Source: Oscillospiraceae bacterium (GTDB taxonomy: Bacteria > Bacillota > Clostridia > Oscillospirales > Ruminococcaceae). From it: 8,164 nt of DNA. The stretch spans positions 1-8,164 of the forward strand of contig JAQUTM010000099.1 in assembly GCA_028694405.1 (NCBI GenBank), in the 5' to 3' direction. Below the pieces are notes generated by a model. It was not told the origin of the DNA, made no database searches, and was given only the letters and a program-made list of their open reading frames with translations. Position 1 is the first letter of the stretch, and every line of letters begins with the position of its first letter. Both the position numbers and the translations under genes were made by a program. Of this stretch, positions 1-7,175 are shown piece by piece.

Positions 1-244
1 GCAGCACATAGAACCTATGCTGACAGAAGAGGAACAGGGCTTGGTACGAAGAGGAAAAAATGCTACAAAAGCATCGGTGGCTAAACATGCTACCCCACAG
101 GAGTACCGGGCAAGTACAGGGCTTGAGTGTTTATTTGGCTATCTGTATTTGCAAAACCAAAACCAGCGTATTGAAGAATTGTTTGAGGCCATTTGGGAAT
201 TTCTTTACCCGCAGGTGGCACAGGCAATGCAGCTGAAAAAATAA
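1..244 (+). CDS. mrnC: Mini-ribonuclease III, 3' part (5' truncated by window edge)
   Basis: The open frame runs in from the left edge, so only about the last 80 residues are visible. Mini-RNase III is a dimeric RNase III-like nuclease without a dsRNA-binding domain that matures 23S rRNA in Firmicutes; the whole protein is normally about 130-145 residues. Two family signatures are visible: a basic RRGKNA segment (codons from position 47) and STGLECLFGYLYL (codons from position 107), which matches the family's STGFEALxGYLYL block. The Glu codon at 125-127 fits the second metal-binding acidic residue of the RNase III fold; the first acidic residue lies outside the window. The gene ends with a basic tail and TAA at 242-244. 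In relatives it usually lies beside cysS and an rRNA methyltransferase gene, but the upstream side cannot be seen here. Family assignment is firm; completeness of the gene is inferred. Confidence 0.9.
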   Translation, partial: QHIEPMLTEEEQGLVRRGKNATKASVAKHATPQEYRASTGLECLFGYLYLQNQNQRIEELFEAIWEFLYPQVAQAMQLKK

Positions 245-255
245 ATATGTAACAG

Positions 256-286
256 GAAAGCCCACACTTTTTAAGCGTGGGCTTTC
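256..286. terminator. Hairpin between convergent mrnC and small minus-strand gene
   Basis: GAAAGCCCAC at 256-265 pairs perfectly with GTGGGCTTTC at 277-286. After one A-C mismatch the pairing continues for three more pairs, leaving a three-base T loop (270-272). The stem is strong, but neither flank has a long uninterrupted T run (on the plus strand the sequence continues TGTGCAATT; the minus-strand side is only moderately T-rich). It lies 11 nt after the mrnC stop and downstream of the convergent gene at 317-508, so it probably ends transcription from both sides. Confidence 0.7.
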
Positions 287-316
287 TGTGCAATTAAAAT
301 TTACAAGGGTATGCAG

Positions 317-508
317 TTAGTTGCAGTTTTTGCTGCCTTTGCTGCTTCTGCCGTTTGAGCTGCTCTGCTGTGCAGAATTGCGGCTGTTTGTGCTTTGTGT
401 AGAGCTGTTTTTGGAGCTGTTCTGTGTGCTATTTTTACTAGTGGAATTTTTGCTATTGGAAGAACTTGAATTTTTGCTGGAGCTTTGAGAATTTTGAGAG
501 TTTGCCAT
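317..508 (-). CDS. Small Ser/Asn-rich basic protein, function unknown
   Basis: Sixty-three codons on the minus strand, start ATG at 508-506 and stop TAA at 319-317. By hand count the product has 26 Ser, 13 Asn, 6 Gln and 4 Thr, with 8 Lys/Arg and no Asp or Glu, so it is strongly basic, hydrophilic and probably disordered. The dipeptide NS occurs about ten times and KNS four times (residues 12-14, 20-22, 25-27, 33-35); the C-terminus is KNCN with the only Cys. There is no signal peptide or membrane segment. A purine-rich AAAGGATGG (518-526, minus strand) precedes the start at a slightly long spacing and is the best evidence for translation. The plus-strand reading of this region contains no gene. 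I do not recognise the family with confidence; short polar proteins of this type occur in clostridia and a spore-associated role is possible but not shown. The gene could also be a low-complexity frame without function. Confidence 0.6.
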   Translation of the reverse strand: MANSQNSQSSSKNSSSSNSKNSTSKNSTQNSSKNSSTQSTNSRNSAQQSSSNGRSSKGSKNCN

Positions 509-579
509 AATGATTTACCATCCTTTCATATTTCGAAACGGACCCGCCTACTGCAAAACTGCATCGGTGTGTCACGCCT

Positions 580-609
580 ATAGTATTTACAAAAGGTAAA
601 AAGATATTC
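580..609 (-). promoter_or_regulatory. Candidate sporulation (sigma E-like) promoter for the Ser/Asn-rich gene
   Basis: On the minus strand GAATATC (609-603) and AATACTAT (587-580) are separated by 15 bases. The Bacillus sigma E pattern is roughly KMATATT, 14-15 bases, CATACAHT; matches here are about 6 of 7 and 6 of 8, with the important first C of the -10 box replaced by A. A start site near 573 would give a leader of about 65 nt to the ATG at 508. This is an eye match in AT-rich DNA and may be chance. Confidence 0.2.
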
Positions 610-626
610 CGAAAAGGAGCGCTTTT

Positions 627-1991
627 ATGAAGGAAAATAATTTTTTTGAAAAAAGATGTGAACGATTGCTGGGAAAAGAGTGGCGCAGCCTTTTTACAGT
701 ACCGAAAAATATGCCTTTTAAAGGTCTTACGGTAAATAGGCTGCGCTGTACCCCACAGAAGTTTTTAGATAATGCCCCTTTTTTAATTGAAAGAAATAAT
801 TTTGCAGACGAAAGTTTTACAATATGTGAGGAAAATTTGCGTGCAGGCACACACGTTTTACATCACAGCGGGGTATACTATATTCAAGAGCCCAGTGCCA
901 GCAGCGCGGCGGCAGTGCTGCGGGTGCAGCCGGGAGACAGAGTGTTGGATGTGTGTGCTGCACCGGGCGGTAAAAGCGCCCAGCTTGCGGCTGCTTTAAT
1001 GGGACAAGGTGTGCTTTTCAGCAACGAGTATATAAAACAGCGCGCGCAAATATTATTAAGCAATACCGAGCGCATGGGAGCAGAAAACGTGGTGGTGTTA
1101 AACGAGGACACTGCACGCATTGCAAAAGCGCTGCCCGGTTATTTTACAAAAATTTTGGTAGACGCACCGTGCAGCGGCGAGGGCATGTTTCGCAAGGAAC
1201 CGCAGGCGCTTGCACAGCACTGTCAAAGCTTGGTGGAGCAATGTGCCGCCATGCAGAAAGAAATATTGGACAATGCGGCTCTTTGTTTGGCGGACGGGGG
1301 AGAACTGGTGTACAGCACCTGCACCTTTAGCCCGGAAGAGAATGAAGGAAATATCGGTGCTTTTTTGCAAAGGCATCCTGAATTCAGCCTTTTAGATTGC
1401 GACGTTACTTTTGGCTGTGCAGGCCATAAAAGCTGTTGCATAAACGGTGAAATAGATACAGAAAAAGTGCGGCGCATTTATCCGTGCCATGGCGGCGAGG
1501 GACATTTTGTGGCGCGGCTGAAAAAAGCGGGACAAGCCGATACCGGCCGATCCGCTTACAAGGCGTTAAAGGAGACACCGCCGCCTAAAGAATATTTGCA
1601 GTTCGTTAAAAAGTATTTTCCCCCCCTGCAAAACCGCAAAACCGCGTGTGTAAACGGTGCCGTTTATATCTTGCCACAGGAGCCATTGCCCGATTTAAAG
1701 CGGTTAAATGTGCTGCGAGCCGGTGTATGCGCGGGGACGGTAGAAAAAAACAGGTTTGAACCACATCATCATTTGTTTAGCGTTTATGGGGGAATTTGTG
1801 CAAATATAGAGCATTTAAAAACAGACGAACCACGCACGGCGGCATTTTTACGGGGAGAAGAGATTGAGGCACAAACGGCGCAGGACGGCTTTGCGGCGGT
1901 GGTAGTAGAAGATTTCCCTTTGAGCTTTGGCAAAGTAAGCGCGGGACGATTAAAAAACCGTTACCCCAAGGGTTTGCGTAATTTAAAGTAG
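627..1991 (+). CDS. RsmF/NOP2/Sun-family rRNA (cytosine-C5) methyltransferase with PUA-like C-terminus
   Basis: A complete 454-residue class I SAM-dependent RNA m5C methyltransferase that would methylate a cytosine in rRNA, probably 16S, in the cytoplasm. The SAM-binding motif DVCAAPGGKS is at residues 108-117. Motif IV DAPCSGEGMFRK is at 179-190, with Cys182, and motif VI STCTF at 230-234 carries Cys232; in this family the motif VI Cys is the nucleophile and the motif IV Cys assists product release. IYPCHGGEGHF (284-294) is the usual end of the catalytic domain. The C-terminal third matches the RsmF-associated RNA-binding domains: KNRFEPHH near 374-381 and LKNRYPKGLR at 442-451 are characteristic of the PUA-like part. 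AAGGAG at 614-619, seven bases before the ATG, fixes the start. The gene stands alone: 118 nt separate it from the divergent small gene and 160 nt from yebC. It belongs to the RsmF/YebU type; the exact target base cannot be told, so no gene symbol is given. Confidence 0.93.
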   Translation: MKENNFFEKRCERLLGKEWRSLFTVPKNMPFKGLTVNRLRCTPQKFLDNAPFLIERNNFADESFTICEENLRAGTHVLHHSGVYYIQEPSASSAAAVLRVQPGDRVLDVCAAPGGKSAQLAAALMGQGVLFSNEYIKQRAQILLSNTERMGAENVVVLNEDTARIAKALPGYFTKILVDAPCSGEGMFRKEPQALAQHCQSLVEQCAAMQKEILDNAALCLADGGELVYSTCTFSPEENEGNIGAFLQRHPEFSLLDCDVTFGCAGHKSCCINGEIDTEKVRRIYPCHGGEGHFVARLKKAGQADTGRSAYKALKETPPPKEYLQFVKKYFPPLQNRKTACVNGAVYILPQEPLPDLKRLNVLRAGVCAGTVEKNRFEPHHHLFSVYGGICANIEHLKTDEPRTAAFLRGEEIEAQTAQDGFAAVVVEDFPLSFGKVSAGRLKNRYPKGLRNLK

Positions 1992-2035
1992 CAAAAACAG
2001 CCGCCGTTTTGTTAAAATATAGCACCGTACAAGCG

Positions 2036-2064
2036 TTGCCAAAAGGGACACAATATGGTAAACT
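2036..2064 (+). promoter_or_regulatory. Probable sigma A-type promoter of the yebC-pseudokinase unit
   Basis: TTGCCA at 2036-2041 and TAAACT at 2059-2064 are separated by exactly 17 bases. They match the housekeeping consensus TTGACA/TATAAT at 5 of 6 and 4 of 6 positions. The site lies after the methyltransferase stop and leaves a leader of roughly 80 nt before the yebC start. No clear terminator precedes it, so read-through from upstream is also possible. Confidence 0.45.
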
Positions 2065-2137
2065 AAATAAGTTAATCTGGAAGAGGTATGCCCTTTTGCA
2101 CCTGTGTCTATAGGTTATAAAATTTATATTTATTTTC

Positions 2138-2143
2138 TGGAGG
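2138..2143 (+). promoter_or_regulatory. Ribosome binding site that sets the yebC start
   Basis: TGGAGG lies eight bases before the ATG at 2152 and marks that codon as the start, rather than the in-frame ATG at 2104, which has no Shine-Dalgarno sequence before it. The protein beginning at 2152 starts exactly with the conserved family N-terminus MSGHSKW. Confidence 0.85.
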
Positions 2144-2151
2144 TATCCTGT

Positions 2152-2889
2152 ATGTCTGGCCATTCAAAATGGAACAATATTAAACGTAAAAAAGAAAAAA
2201 CCGACTCTCAAAAAGCTAAAATATTTACAAAAATGGCGCGTGAGATTGCTGTAGTTGTAAAAAGCAGTGGTGCAGACCCTGCCACAAACGGTAAATTGCG
2301 CGATATTATTGCAAAAGCAAAAAGCTTGAACGTACCCAATGACAATATTGACCGTGCCATTAAAAAGGCCAGTGATGCTAAAGGTGACGATTATGAGGCA
2401 ATTACCTATGAGGGTTACGGCCCCGGCGGCGTAGCTGTTTTGGTAGAAACCTTAACGGATAATCGCAACCGTACAGCCGGCAATATGCGCCATTATTTTG
2501 ATAAATTTGGTGGTAACATGGGTACTACCGGCTGTGTAAGTTTTATGTTTACCGAGAAAGGTATTATTTTACTTAATGCAGAGGGCGTAGACGAAGAGGT
2601 TGTTATGGAAGATGCCTTTGAGGCAGGTGCTGATGATTTTGATATGAGCGAGGACATGATTGAAATTACATGTGACCCTGCCAATTTAGGCACCGTGCGT
2701 GAGGCTTTGGAGGCAAAAGGCTATAAGCTGGAAAGTGCCGAGGCCGAATATGTGCCTGCCACCACCACTGCTTTGGGCGATGAAAACGATTTGAGAAAAA
2801 TGGGTCTATTATTGGACGCCTTTGATGATGACGATGATGTGCAAAATGTATGGCACAGCATGGAAAACGAAGAGGATTTAGACCGTTAA
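2152..2889 (+). CDS. yebC: YebC/PmpR/TACO1-family protein
   Basis: A complete 245-residue cytoplasmic protein of usual family length. Family signatures are MSGHSKWNNIKRKK at 1-14, YEGYGPGGVAVLVE around 86-99, GGNMGTTGCVSFMF at 120-133 and the acidic C-terminal segment with DDVQNVWH at 228-235. The family was first annotated as transcriptional regulators (PmpR); its mitochondrial member TACO1 is a translation activator, and recent work on bacterial members supports a role in helping ribosomes through difficult, proline-rich stretches. In many bacteria it lies near ruvC; that gene is not present here. The frame is open 48 bases further upstream to an ATG at 2104, but that extension is not conserved in the family. 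The next gene begins only 22 nt after the stop, implying co-transcription. Family assignment is very secure; which activity dominates in this organism cannot be read from the sequence. Confidence 0.96.
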   Translation: MSGHSKWNNIKRKKEKTDSQKAKIFTKMAREIAVVVKSSGADPATNGKLRDIIAKAKSLNVPNDNIDRAIKKASDAKGDDYEAITYEGYGPGGVAVLVETLTDNRNRTAGNMRHYFDKFGGNMGTTGCVSFMFTEKGIILLNAEGVDEEVVMEDAFEAGADDFDMSEDMIEITCDPANLGTVREALEAKGYKLESAEAEYVPATTTALGDENDLRKMGLLLDAFDDDDDVQNVWHSMENEEDLDR

Positions 2890-2911
2890 CTGTTAAAAGA
2901 GGGAATTTTCC

Positions 2912-4465
2912 ATGAATGAACTGAAACTGTGTGCAAATTGTATGTCGGCACATAATGTGCAAGAGGCAGTTTGCCCTGTGTGCGGATACAATGGCGAAAA
3001 TACGAACCCCAATGGTGCCCTACCCGTAGGTACTATTATTGGAGAGAGATACACCATAGGCCGCTTTTTGGATTTAGATGGTGAGGGTTCTAGCTATTAC
3101 GGGCTGGATAACACACGCATGGAAAAATGTGTGATAAAAGAATTTATGCCGGTGTCACTTTGCAGCGGCAGAGCTGCGGGCAACCAAATTTTACCCAAAG
3201 AGGGCAGTGAAGTGCTTTACAAAACCACGATGATGGATTTTGCAGAGGTATACAAAAATTTGCTGCGTATTGGGCCTGATGAGGGCATAGTAGAAACCTT
3301 AAATGTTGTACATGATAACAACACTGTTTATGCAATTACAGAGTATGTGGAAGGCGTAGACCTGGAAAGCTATTTAGAGAGCAAAGGCGGTATGTTAAGC
3401 TATACCCGCGCCATGCACCTGCTACAGCCTGTTTTTGCAGCAGTAAAAAAAATTCATGATGCAAATATGCTGCACCGCGGTATTGCACCCGAAAACATAG
3501 CGGTTATGCCCGACGGCCAAGTAAAGCTTGGCGGGTTTGCCACCCAGGCTTTGCGCACTTATAAGGGCGAAATTAAATCTCAACTGTATCCCGGGTATTC
3601 TGCACCGGAGCAGTACGCAATAACGGAGTTTCAGGGTAAGTATACCGACATTTACGCCTTGGCGGCAGTAATTATGCGCTGTGTAACAGGTATAACACCC
3701 CAAAGTGCCAGAGAGCGGGCAAAAGAGGATTTATTGCTGGGAGATATTATGGAGGCGCCTTTGCCGGCGGCGGCGTTTTCCAGCGTTACCCGTGCCTTAC
3801 AGCTGCGGCCAGCGGCAAGATTTACCGATGTACAAATGTTGGTGGAAGGCGAGCAGGAGGAAATTTGGGAGGACGAAGAACCCCAAGAAAGCAACGGTAT
3901 TAACACAAAATTGTTAATTGTGACTGTTGCGCTGGTTTGCATTACTGCAATTACCATGGCAGTAATGTGGATTACCATAAGCCGTAATTTGGCTTTGAAA
4001 AACCAGCAGTCCGCAGAGCCATCTAGCAGCACAGCAGAAAATTTGACCCAGACAGAAACAGTAATGCCTAACTTTGTAGGGCAGAGATATGCAGATGTAC
4101 AGGCCAATGCGGCTTATCAGCAAAAATATATTTTTATTGTAGAAGAGCAATATTCGGCAGACTACCGACAGGGCGAGATTATCAGCCAAAGCCCTGCCGG
4201 TGGCGAAGCCGCCAGCGCTGACGGTACCGTACGTTTGGTGATAAGCAAAGGGATACAAACCGTAGAGCTGCCGGATTTGAGCGGTTGGACAAAAGAGGAC
4301 GCCACCGCGCGTTTAAAAGAATTGGGCGTAAACTATCAATTTGTAGCGGTACAAAATGACGGTACCGTAGAGGCGGGGCGTGTAACAGGCACCGATAAGG
4401 CTGTGGGAGCGACCTTAGAGGTAGGTAAAGACACAGTAGTTTTATATATTGCCAATGAGGCATAA
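2912..4465 (+). CDS. Zinc-ribbon / pseudokinase / PASTA membrane protein
   Basis: A 517-residue protein with recognisable parts in order. Residues 7-24 form a zinc ribbon (C7xxC10 and C21xxC24). Residues about 47-312 have a Ser/Thr protein-kinase fold: a degenerate Gly loop (DGEGSSYYG, 56-64), VIKEF with Lys76, LHRGIAPEN (187-195), KLGGFA (205-210) and YSAPEQY (229-235). In active kinases the catalytic loop reads HRD and the next motif DFG; here the two Asp positions are Gly190 and Gly208, so catalysis is probably lost although the APE segment and Asn195 remain. Residues about 333-356 are one hydrophobic membrane segment, followed by a Ser/Thr-rich linker. Two PASTA repeats (about 386-446 and 452-514) should lie outside the cell, where such domains bind peptidoglycan fragments or lipid II in PrkC/Stk1 kinases. 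GAGGG at 2899-2903 supports the start. The gene follows yebC by 22 nt and ends before a strong terminator. It is best viewed as a PrkC-like sensor without kinase activity; the partner is unknown. Confidence 0.85.
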   Translation: MNELKLCANCMSAHNVQEAVCPVCGYNGENTNPNGALPVGTIIGERYTIGRFLDLDGEGSSYYGLDNTRMEKCVIKEFMPVSLCSGRAAGNQILPKEGSEVLYKTTMMDFAEVYKNLLRIGPDEGIVETLNVVHDNNTVYAITEYVEGVDLESYLESKGGMLSYTRAMHLLQPVFAAVKKIHDANMLHRGIAPENIAVMPDGQVKLGGFATQALRTYKGEIKSQLYPGYSAPEQYAITEFQGKYTDIYALAAVIMRCVTGITPQSARERAKEDLLLGDIMEAPLPAAAFSSVTRALQLRPAARFTDVQMLVEGEQEEIWEDEEPQESNGINTKLLIVTVALVCITAITMAVMWITISRNLALKNQQSAEPSSSTAENLTQTETVMPNFVGQRYADVQANAAYQQKYIFIVEEQYSADYRQGEIISQSPAGGEAASADGTVRLVISKGIQTVELPDLSGWTKEDATARLKELGVNYQFVAVQNDGTVEAGRVTGTDKAVGATLEVGKDTVVLYIANEA

Positions 4466-4868
4466 ATTTGAGTGAAAATATAACAATAGATGCCTATATG
4501 CACAAAGGGTATCTTTAAGTTGAAAAGTAAATTCTTTTATTTTTGATAAAGTCGTTTTAAAAAGTAGTTTTTACGATTATAGCAAAAAATAAGATAAAAA
4601 TAATAGCTGTATTTTATTGCTTTATCCTGTAAAGCAGATAAAATACAGCTTCTTTTTTTGTAAAAAATTGGTAATATATGGATATTGTGTTTTTAAAAAG
4701 AGGAAGGATAGATAATTATAAATATTTGTTGTGGATTATTGGATTTTCTAAGATAGCGGCAAAATCCGCGCTTTCTATGCTCTAAAATAAAAAAACACAC
4801 ACCAGCCTACAGTATATGCGCAGCTTTACTTAATTATGTAGCAAAATTTATGGCGGAGGAAAATCAGA
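4466..4868 (+). other. AT-rich intergenic gap upstream of spoIIE
   Basis: About 400 bp without a convincing gene. It holds an AT-rich bulged hairpin (4552-4576, TCGT/ACGA plus A5/T5), the strong terminator at 4605-4659, a small inverted repeat AATAT-ATGG-ATATT (4673-4686) and another, GCGG-CAAAAT-CCGC (4756-4769). The spoIIE promoter should lie in its right half, but I could not find a convincing pair of -35 and -10 boxes or a clean Spo0A box (TGTCGAA or its complement). A 35-codon open frame from ATG 4678 to TAA 4785 has no ribosome binding site. No tRNA-like cloverleaf was found. Confidence 0.6.
4605..4659 (+). terminator. Strong intrinsic terminator after the pseudokinase gene
   Basis: AGCTGTATTTTAT (4605-4617) pairs perfectly with ATAAAATACAGCT (4638-4650). 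Inside it TGCTTTA (4618-4624) pairs with TAAAGCA (4630-4636), leaving a five-base loop and one bulged G at 4637. The stem is followed at once by TCTTTTTTT. It lies 140 nt after the stop at 4465 and separates the yebC-pseudokinase unit from spoIIE. Confidence 0.9.
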
Positions 4869-7172
4869 ATGTTTACAAAAGTACGAGCAGGAAAATTTTT
4901 AGAAAAAATCATGCAGCAATTACAAAAAAGTATGCCGCTGTTTTGGCAGGGTGCAGTATTTTTGGCAGGCTTTATTGCGGCAGGTACTCCGGTTATGGGC
5001 ACTCTTTATCCTTTGGGCTTTGCTTTTGCGGCGGCAATCAATGAAAGCTTTGCACTGGCGGCAGGCGCAGGGGCGATAGTGGGCTATGGGCTTACCCATG
5101 CTCCAATGATTGCCGTAAAATATATGGCAGGGGTTACAGCGTTGGCTTTGGGTCGCTGGCTTTTACAGCGTACTGCTGCCCAAAAGCACTACTTATTGTT
5201 ACCCGGTATTGGGGTTTTAGCTATGTGTGCAGCGCAGCTGTTGGTAGGCAGTGTTGTGGGGTTTGCTCCCTCAGATTTTATCAGTCTGCTGGCTGAGGCG
5301 TGTATTATGGTAGGCATGGGTGTCATGCTGCGCATATTTTTTGGCGATGTAATGGTACATGGCTTTAAAGAGCTTTCGGTGCAGGGAAAAGCGGCGGCAG
5401 CTGTAGCTTTTGTCTCGGCTTTGGTTGTGCTGGCACGGGTTGCTCCGCTGGATTTAAACTTTGGCTATATATTGGGTGCTATCTGTGCTATGATAGCGGC
5501 CACAACATGGGGAGAAAGAGAAGGCGCCATTGCAGGTGTGCTTTGTTTGGTTGTGGTTTGTCTTACTGCGTCGGACAAGCTGTTTATCGGCGTTGGCATT
5601 GCCATAGCGGCAGTAGTGGCGGGGGCGTTTGCCACCCAGGACAGGCTTATTTGTGCGGGCGTATTTTTTGCGGTATCTATTGTATGCATTTCGGCGGCAC
5701 CAAACGCTGCTATGGCAGCTTCTTATGTAGGTCAAATGGCGTTTGCAACTGTGATATTTATATGTATTCCTGCAAAAGCCTTGCAAGGGCTGCCAAAAAA
5801 GCAAGTGCTGCGTGAGGACAGGGCGGCAGGTGCCTATATTTCTGCAAGGCTTACGGCTTTGGCACAAACGCTTACGGATATTGGAACAACGGTAGAGCAG
5901 GTATGTAACCGTTTGCCCAAAGCCGAACAGGCGGGAGAGCAGCTGTTAAGCGGTGTAACCGACAGCATATGTAAGCGCTGTGAAAAACGCTTGAGCTGCT
6001 GGGTAGATGAATACTCAGATACGATGGACTCTATGATAAAACTGTCTCAGGCGCTGCGGGATAAGGGCTGTATTACAGCTTTAGATGTACCACAGCCCAT
6101 GAACATTAAGTGTGTGCATCAGCCGGAGCTGTGCGGTGCACTGAATACGGCACATTTAAGCTATTTAAACCGAAAAGAGACCACTGCACGGGCGCAGATG
6201 ATGCGGCAAGCGCTTACCGAGCAATATGCCTCGGTGGCAGATACCTTGGGGGCAGTGGCGCGTGAAGTTTGGCAGGAAGAATGTATCGATTCGGGAAAAA
6301 GCTTTAAGGTGCGCAATTTTTTTGAAGAACTGGATATGGCACCTATGGAGGCAACCGTTACTACAAATATGACAGGGCAATATACGGTAAATGTAAAAGT
6401 AAGCCGCTGTGAAGCAGGACAAGAGCTGCAACAGGAGCTTACCGCGGAGATAAGCCATTTATTAAACCGCCATTTTGCTCAGTGCCAATGTCGTCAGCTG
6501 GGTACCATTACCTCCTTTGAATTTTATGAGCAGGCGGTTTTTGAAATAGAGTTTGGAAACTACAGCCTTGCCGCAGAAAAAGGCGTTTGTGCCGATGCGG
6601 TAAAAACTTTTTGTGACACGCGGGGAAATGCCTGTATGATATTGTGTGACGGCATGGGTACAGGTAAGGAAGCTGCCATAGACGGAAACATGGCGGCATC
6701 TTTAACCCAGCGCCTGCTAGAGGCCGGTTTTGACAGTGAGGCTTCGGCACGGCTGGTAAATGTAGCGCTCTCGCTAAAGCAGGGAGAAAGCAGTGCCACC
6801 ATGGACGTGTTGACGGTAAATTTATATACAGGGCGTGCGCAGCTTTTTAAAGCGGGTGCTGCACCCAGCTATTTTATTAAAAAGGGCCAGATAGCAAGCT
6901 TGGGGGTTAACAGCTTGCCTATAGGCATTTTAGGCAGCGTAATGGGACACACCACACGCACAACATTTGTAAATGGAGATGTTGCCGTATTGGTAAGTGA
7001 CGGCGTGTTAAACGATACAGACGGAGACTGGATAAAGGCGCAGCTGGACGTAAGCCGAAATGACAGCGCAGATGAAATTGCCTGTAGACTAGCAGAAAAC
7101 GCAGGCAGGCGCAGTGCTAAGGCAGATGACATTACCGTTGCGGTTATGCGGCTGCATCAAGTAAGAAAATAA
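4869..7172 (+). CDS. spoIIE: Stage II sporulation protein E (SpoIIE), PP2C-type phosphatase
   Basis: A complete 767-residue protein, slightly shorter than the roughly 830 of Bacillus subtilis. SpoIIE localises to the polar septum, interacts with FtsZ and dephosphorylates SpoIIAA-P, which frees sigma F in the forespore. Residues 1-25 are a short basic cytoplasmic tail; about 25-305 are strongly hydrophobic and fit the multi-pass (about ten-helix) membrane domain; about 310-560 are the central regulatory region, including the Cys-rich CKRCEKRLSCW at 368-378; about 565-762 are the phosphatase. Metal-site motifs are present: CDGMGTGKEA at 593-602 (Asp594), SSATMDVL at 641-648, LVSDGVLND at 708-716 (Asp711) and KADDITVAV at 751-759. 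The active site therefore looks intact. GGAGG at 4855-4859, nine bases before the ATG, sets the start; an ATG at 4850 is in another frame. The gene is probably monocistronic, lying between terminators at 4605-4659 and 7176-7218. In Bacillus it is controlled by Spo0A-P and sigma A, but no clear Spo0A box was seen here. Confidence 0.96.
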   Translation: MFTKVRAGKFLEKIMQQLQKSMPLFWQGAVFLAGFIAAGTPVMGTLYPLGFAFAAAINESFALAAGAGAIVGYGLTHAPMIAVKYMAGVTALALGRWLLQRTAAQKHYLLLPGIGVLAMCAAQLLVGSVVGFAPSDFISLLAEACIMVGMGVMLRIFFGDVMVHGFKELSVQGKAAAAVAFVSALVVLARVAPLDLNFGYILGAICAMIAATTWGEREGAIAGVLCLVVVCLTASDKLFIGVGIAIAAVVAGAFATQDRLICAGVFFAVSIVCISAAPNAAMAASYVGQMAFATVIFICIPAKALQGLPKKQVLREDRAAGAYISARLTALAQTLTDIGTTVEQVCNRLPKAEQAGEQLLSGVTDSICKRCEKRLSCWVDEYSDTMDSMIKLSQALRDKGCITALDVPQPMNIKCVHQPELCGALNTAHLSYLNRKETTARAQMMRQALTEQYASVADTLGAVAREVWQEECIDSGKSFKVRNFFEELDMAPMEATVTTNMTGQYTVNVKVSRCEAGQELQQELTAEISHLLNRHFAQCQCRQLGTITSFEFYEQAVFEIEFGNYSLAAEKGVCADAVKTFCDTRGNACMILCDGMGTGKEAAIDGNMAASLTQRLLEAGFDSEASARLVNVALSLKQGESSATMDVLTVNLYTGRAQLFKAGAAPSYFIKKGQIASLGVNSLPIGILGSVMGHTTRTTFVNGDVAVLVSDGVLNDTDGDWIKAQLDVSRNDSADEIACRLAENAGRRSAKADDITVAVMRLHQVRK

Positions 7173-7175
7173 AAG

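Noticed and set aside
1992..2030. Terminator directly after the methyltransferase gene
   Set aside because: AAAAC and GTTTT around 1994-2011 could form only a five-pair AT-rich stem with no convincing T tract.
2088..2120. Ten-codon leader peptide upstream of yebC
   Set aside because: The purine-rich stretch before the ATG at 2088 is only one base away, too close for initiation, and no attenuator hairpin follows.
2104..2151. N-terminal extension of YebC from the in-frame ATG at 2104
   Set aside because: No ribosome binding site precedes 2104, whereas TGGAGG is correctly spaced before the ATG at 2152, and the conserved family N-terminus begins at that codon.
3652..4107. Minus-strand open frame of 151 codons inside the pseudokinase gene
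   Set aside because: It lies wholly opposite a gene with clear domains, and its translation shows no recognisable motif.
4850..5044. Overlapping plus-strand frame starting at ATG 4850
   Set aside because: It overlaps the start of spoIIE in another frame; the GGAGG at 4855-4859 lies inside it and serves the ATG at 4869 instead.
5454..5867. Minus-strand open frame of 137 codons inside spoIIE
   Set aside because: It is the antisense of the SpoIIE membrane domain, rich in His, Arg and Cys in a pattern typical of a shadow frame.
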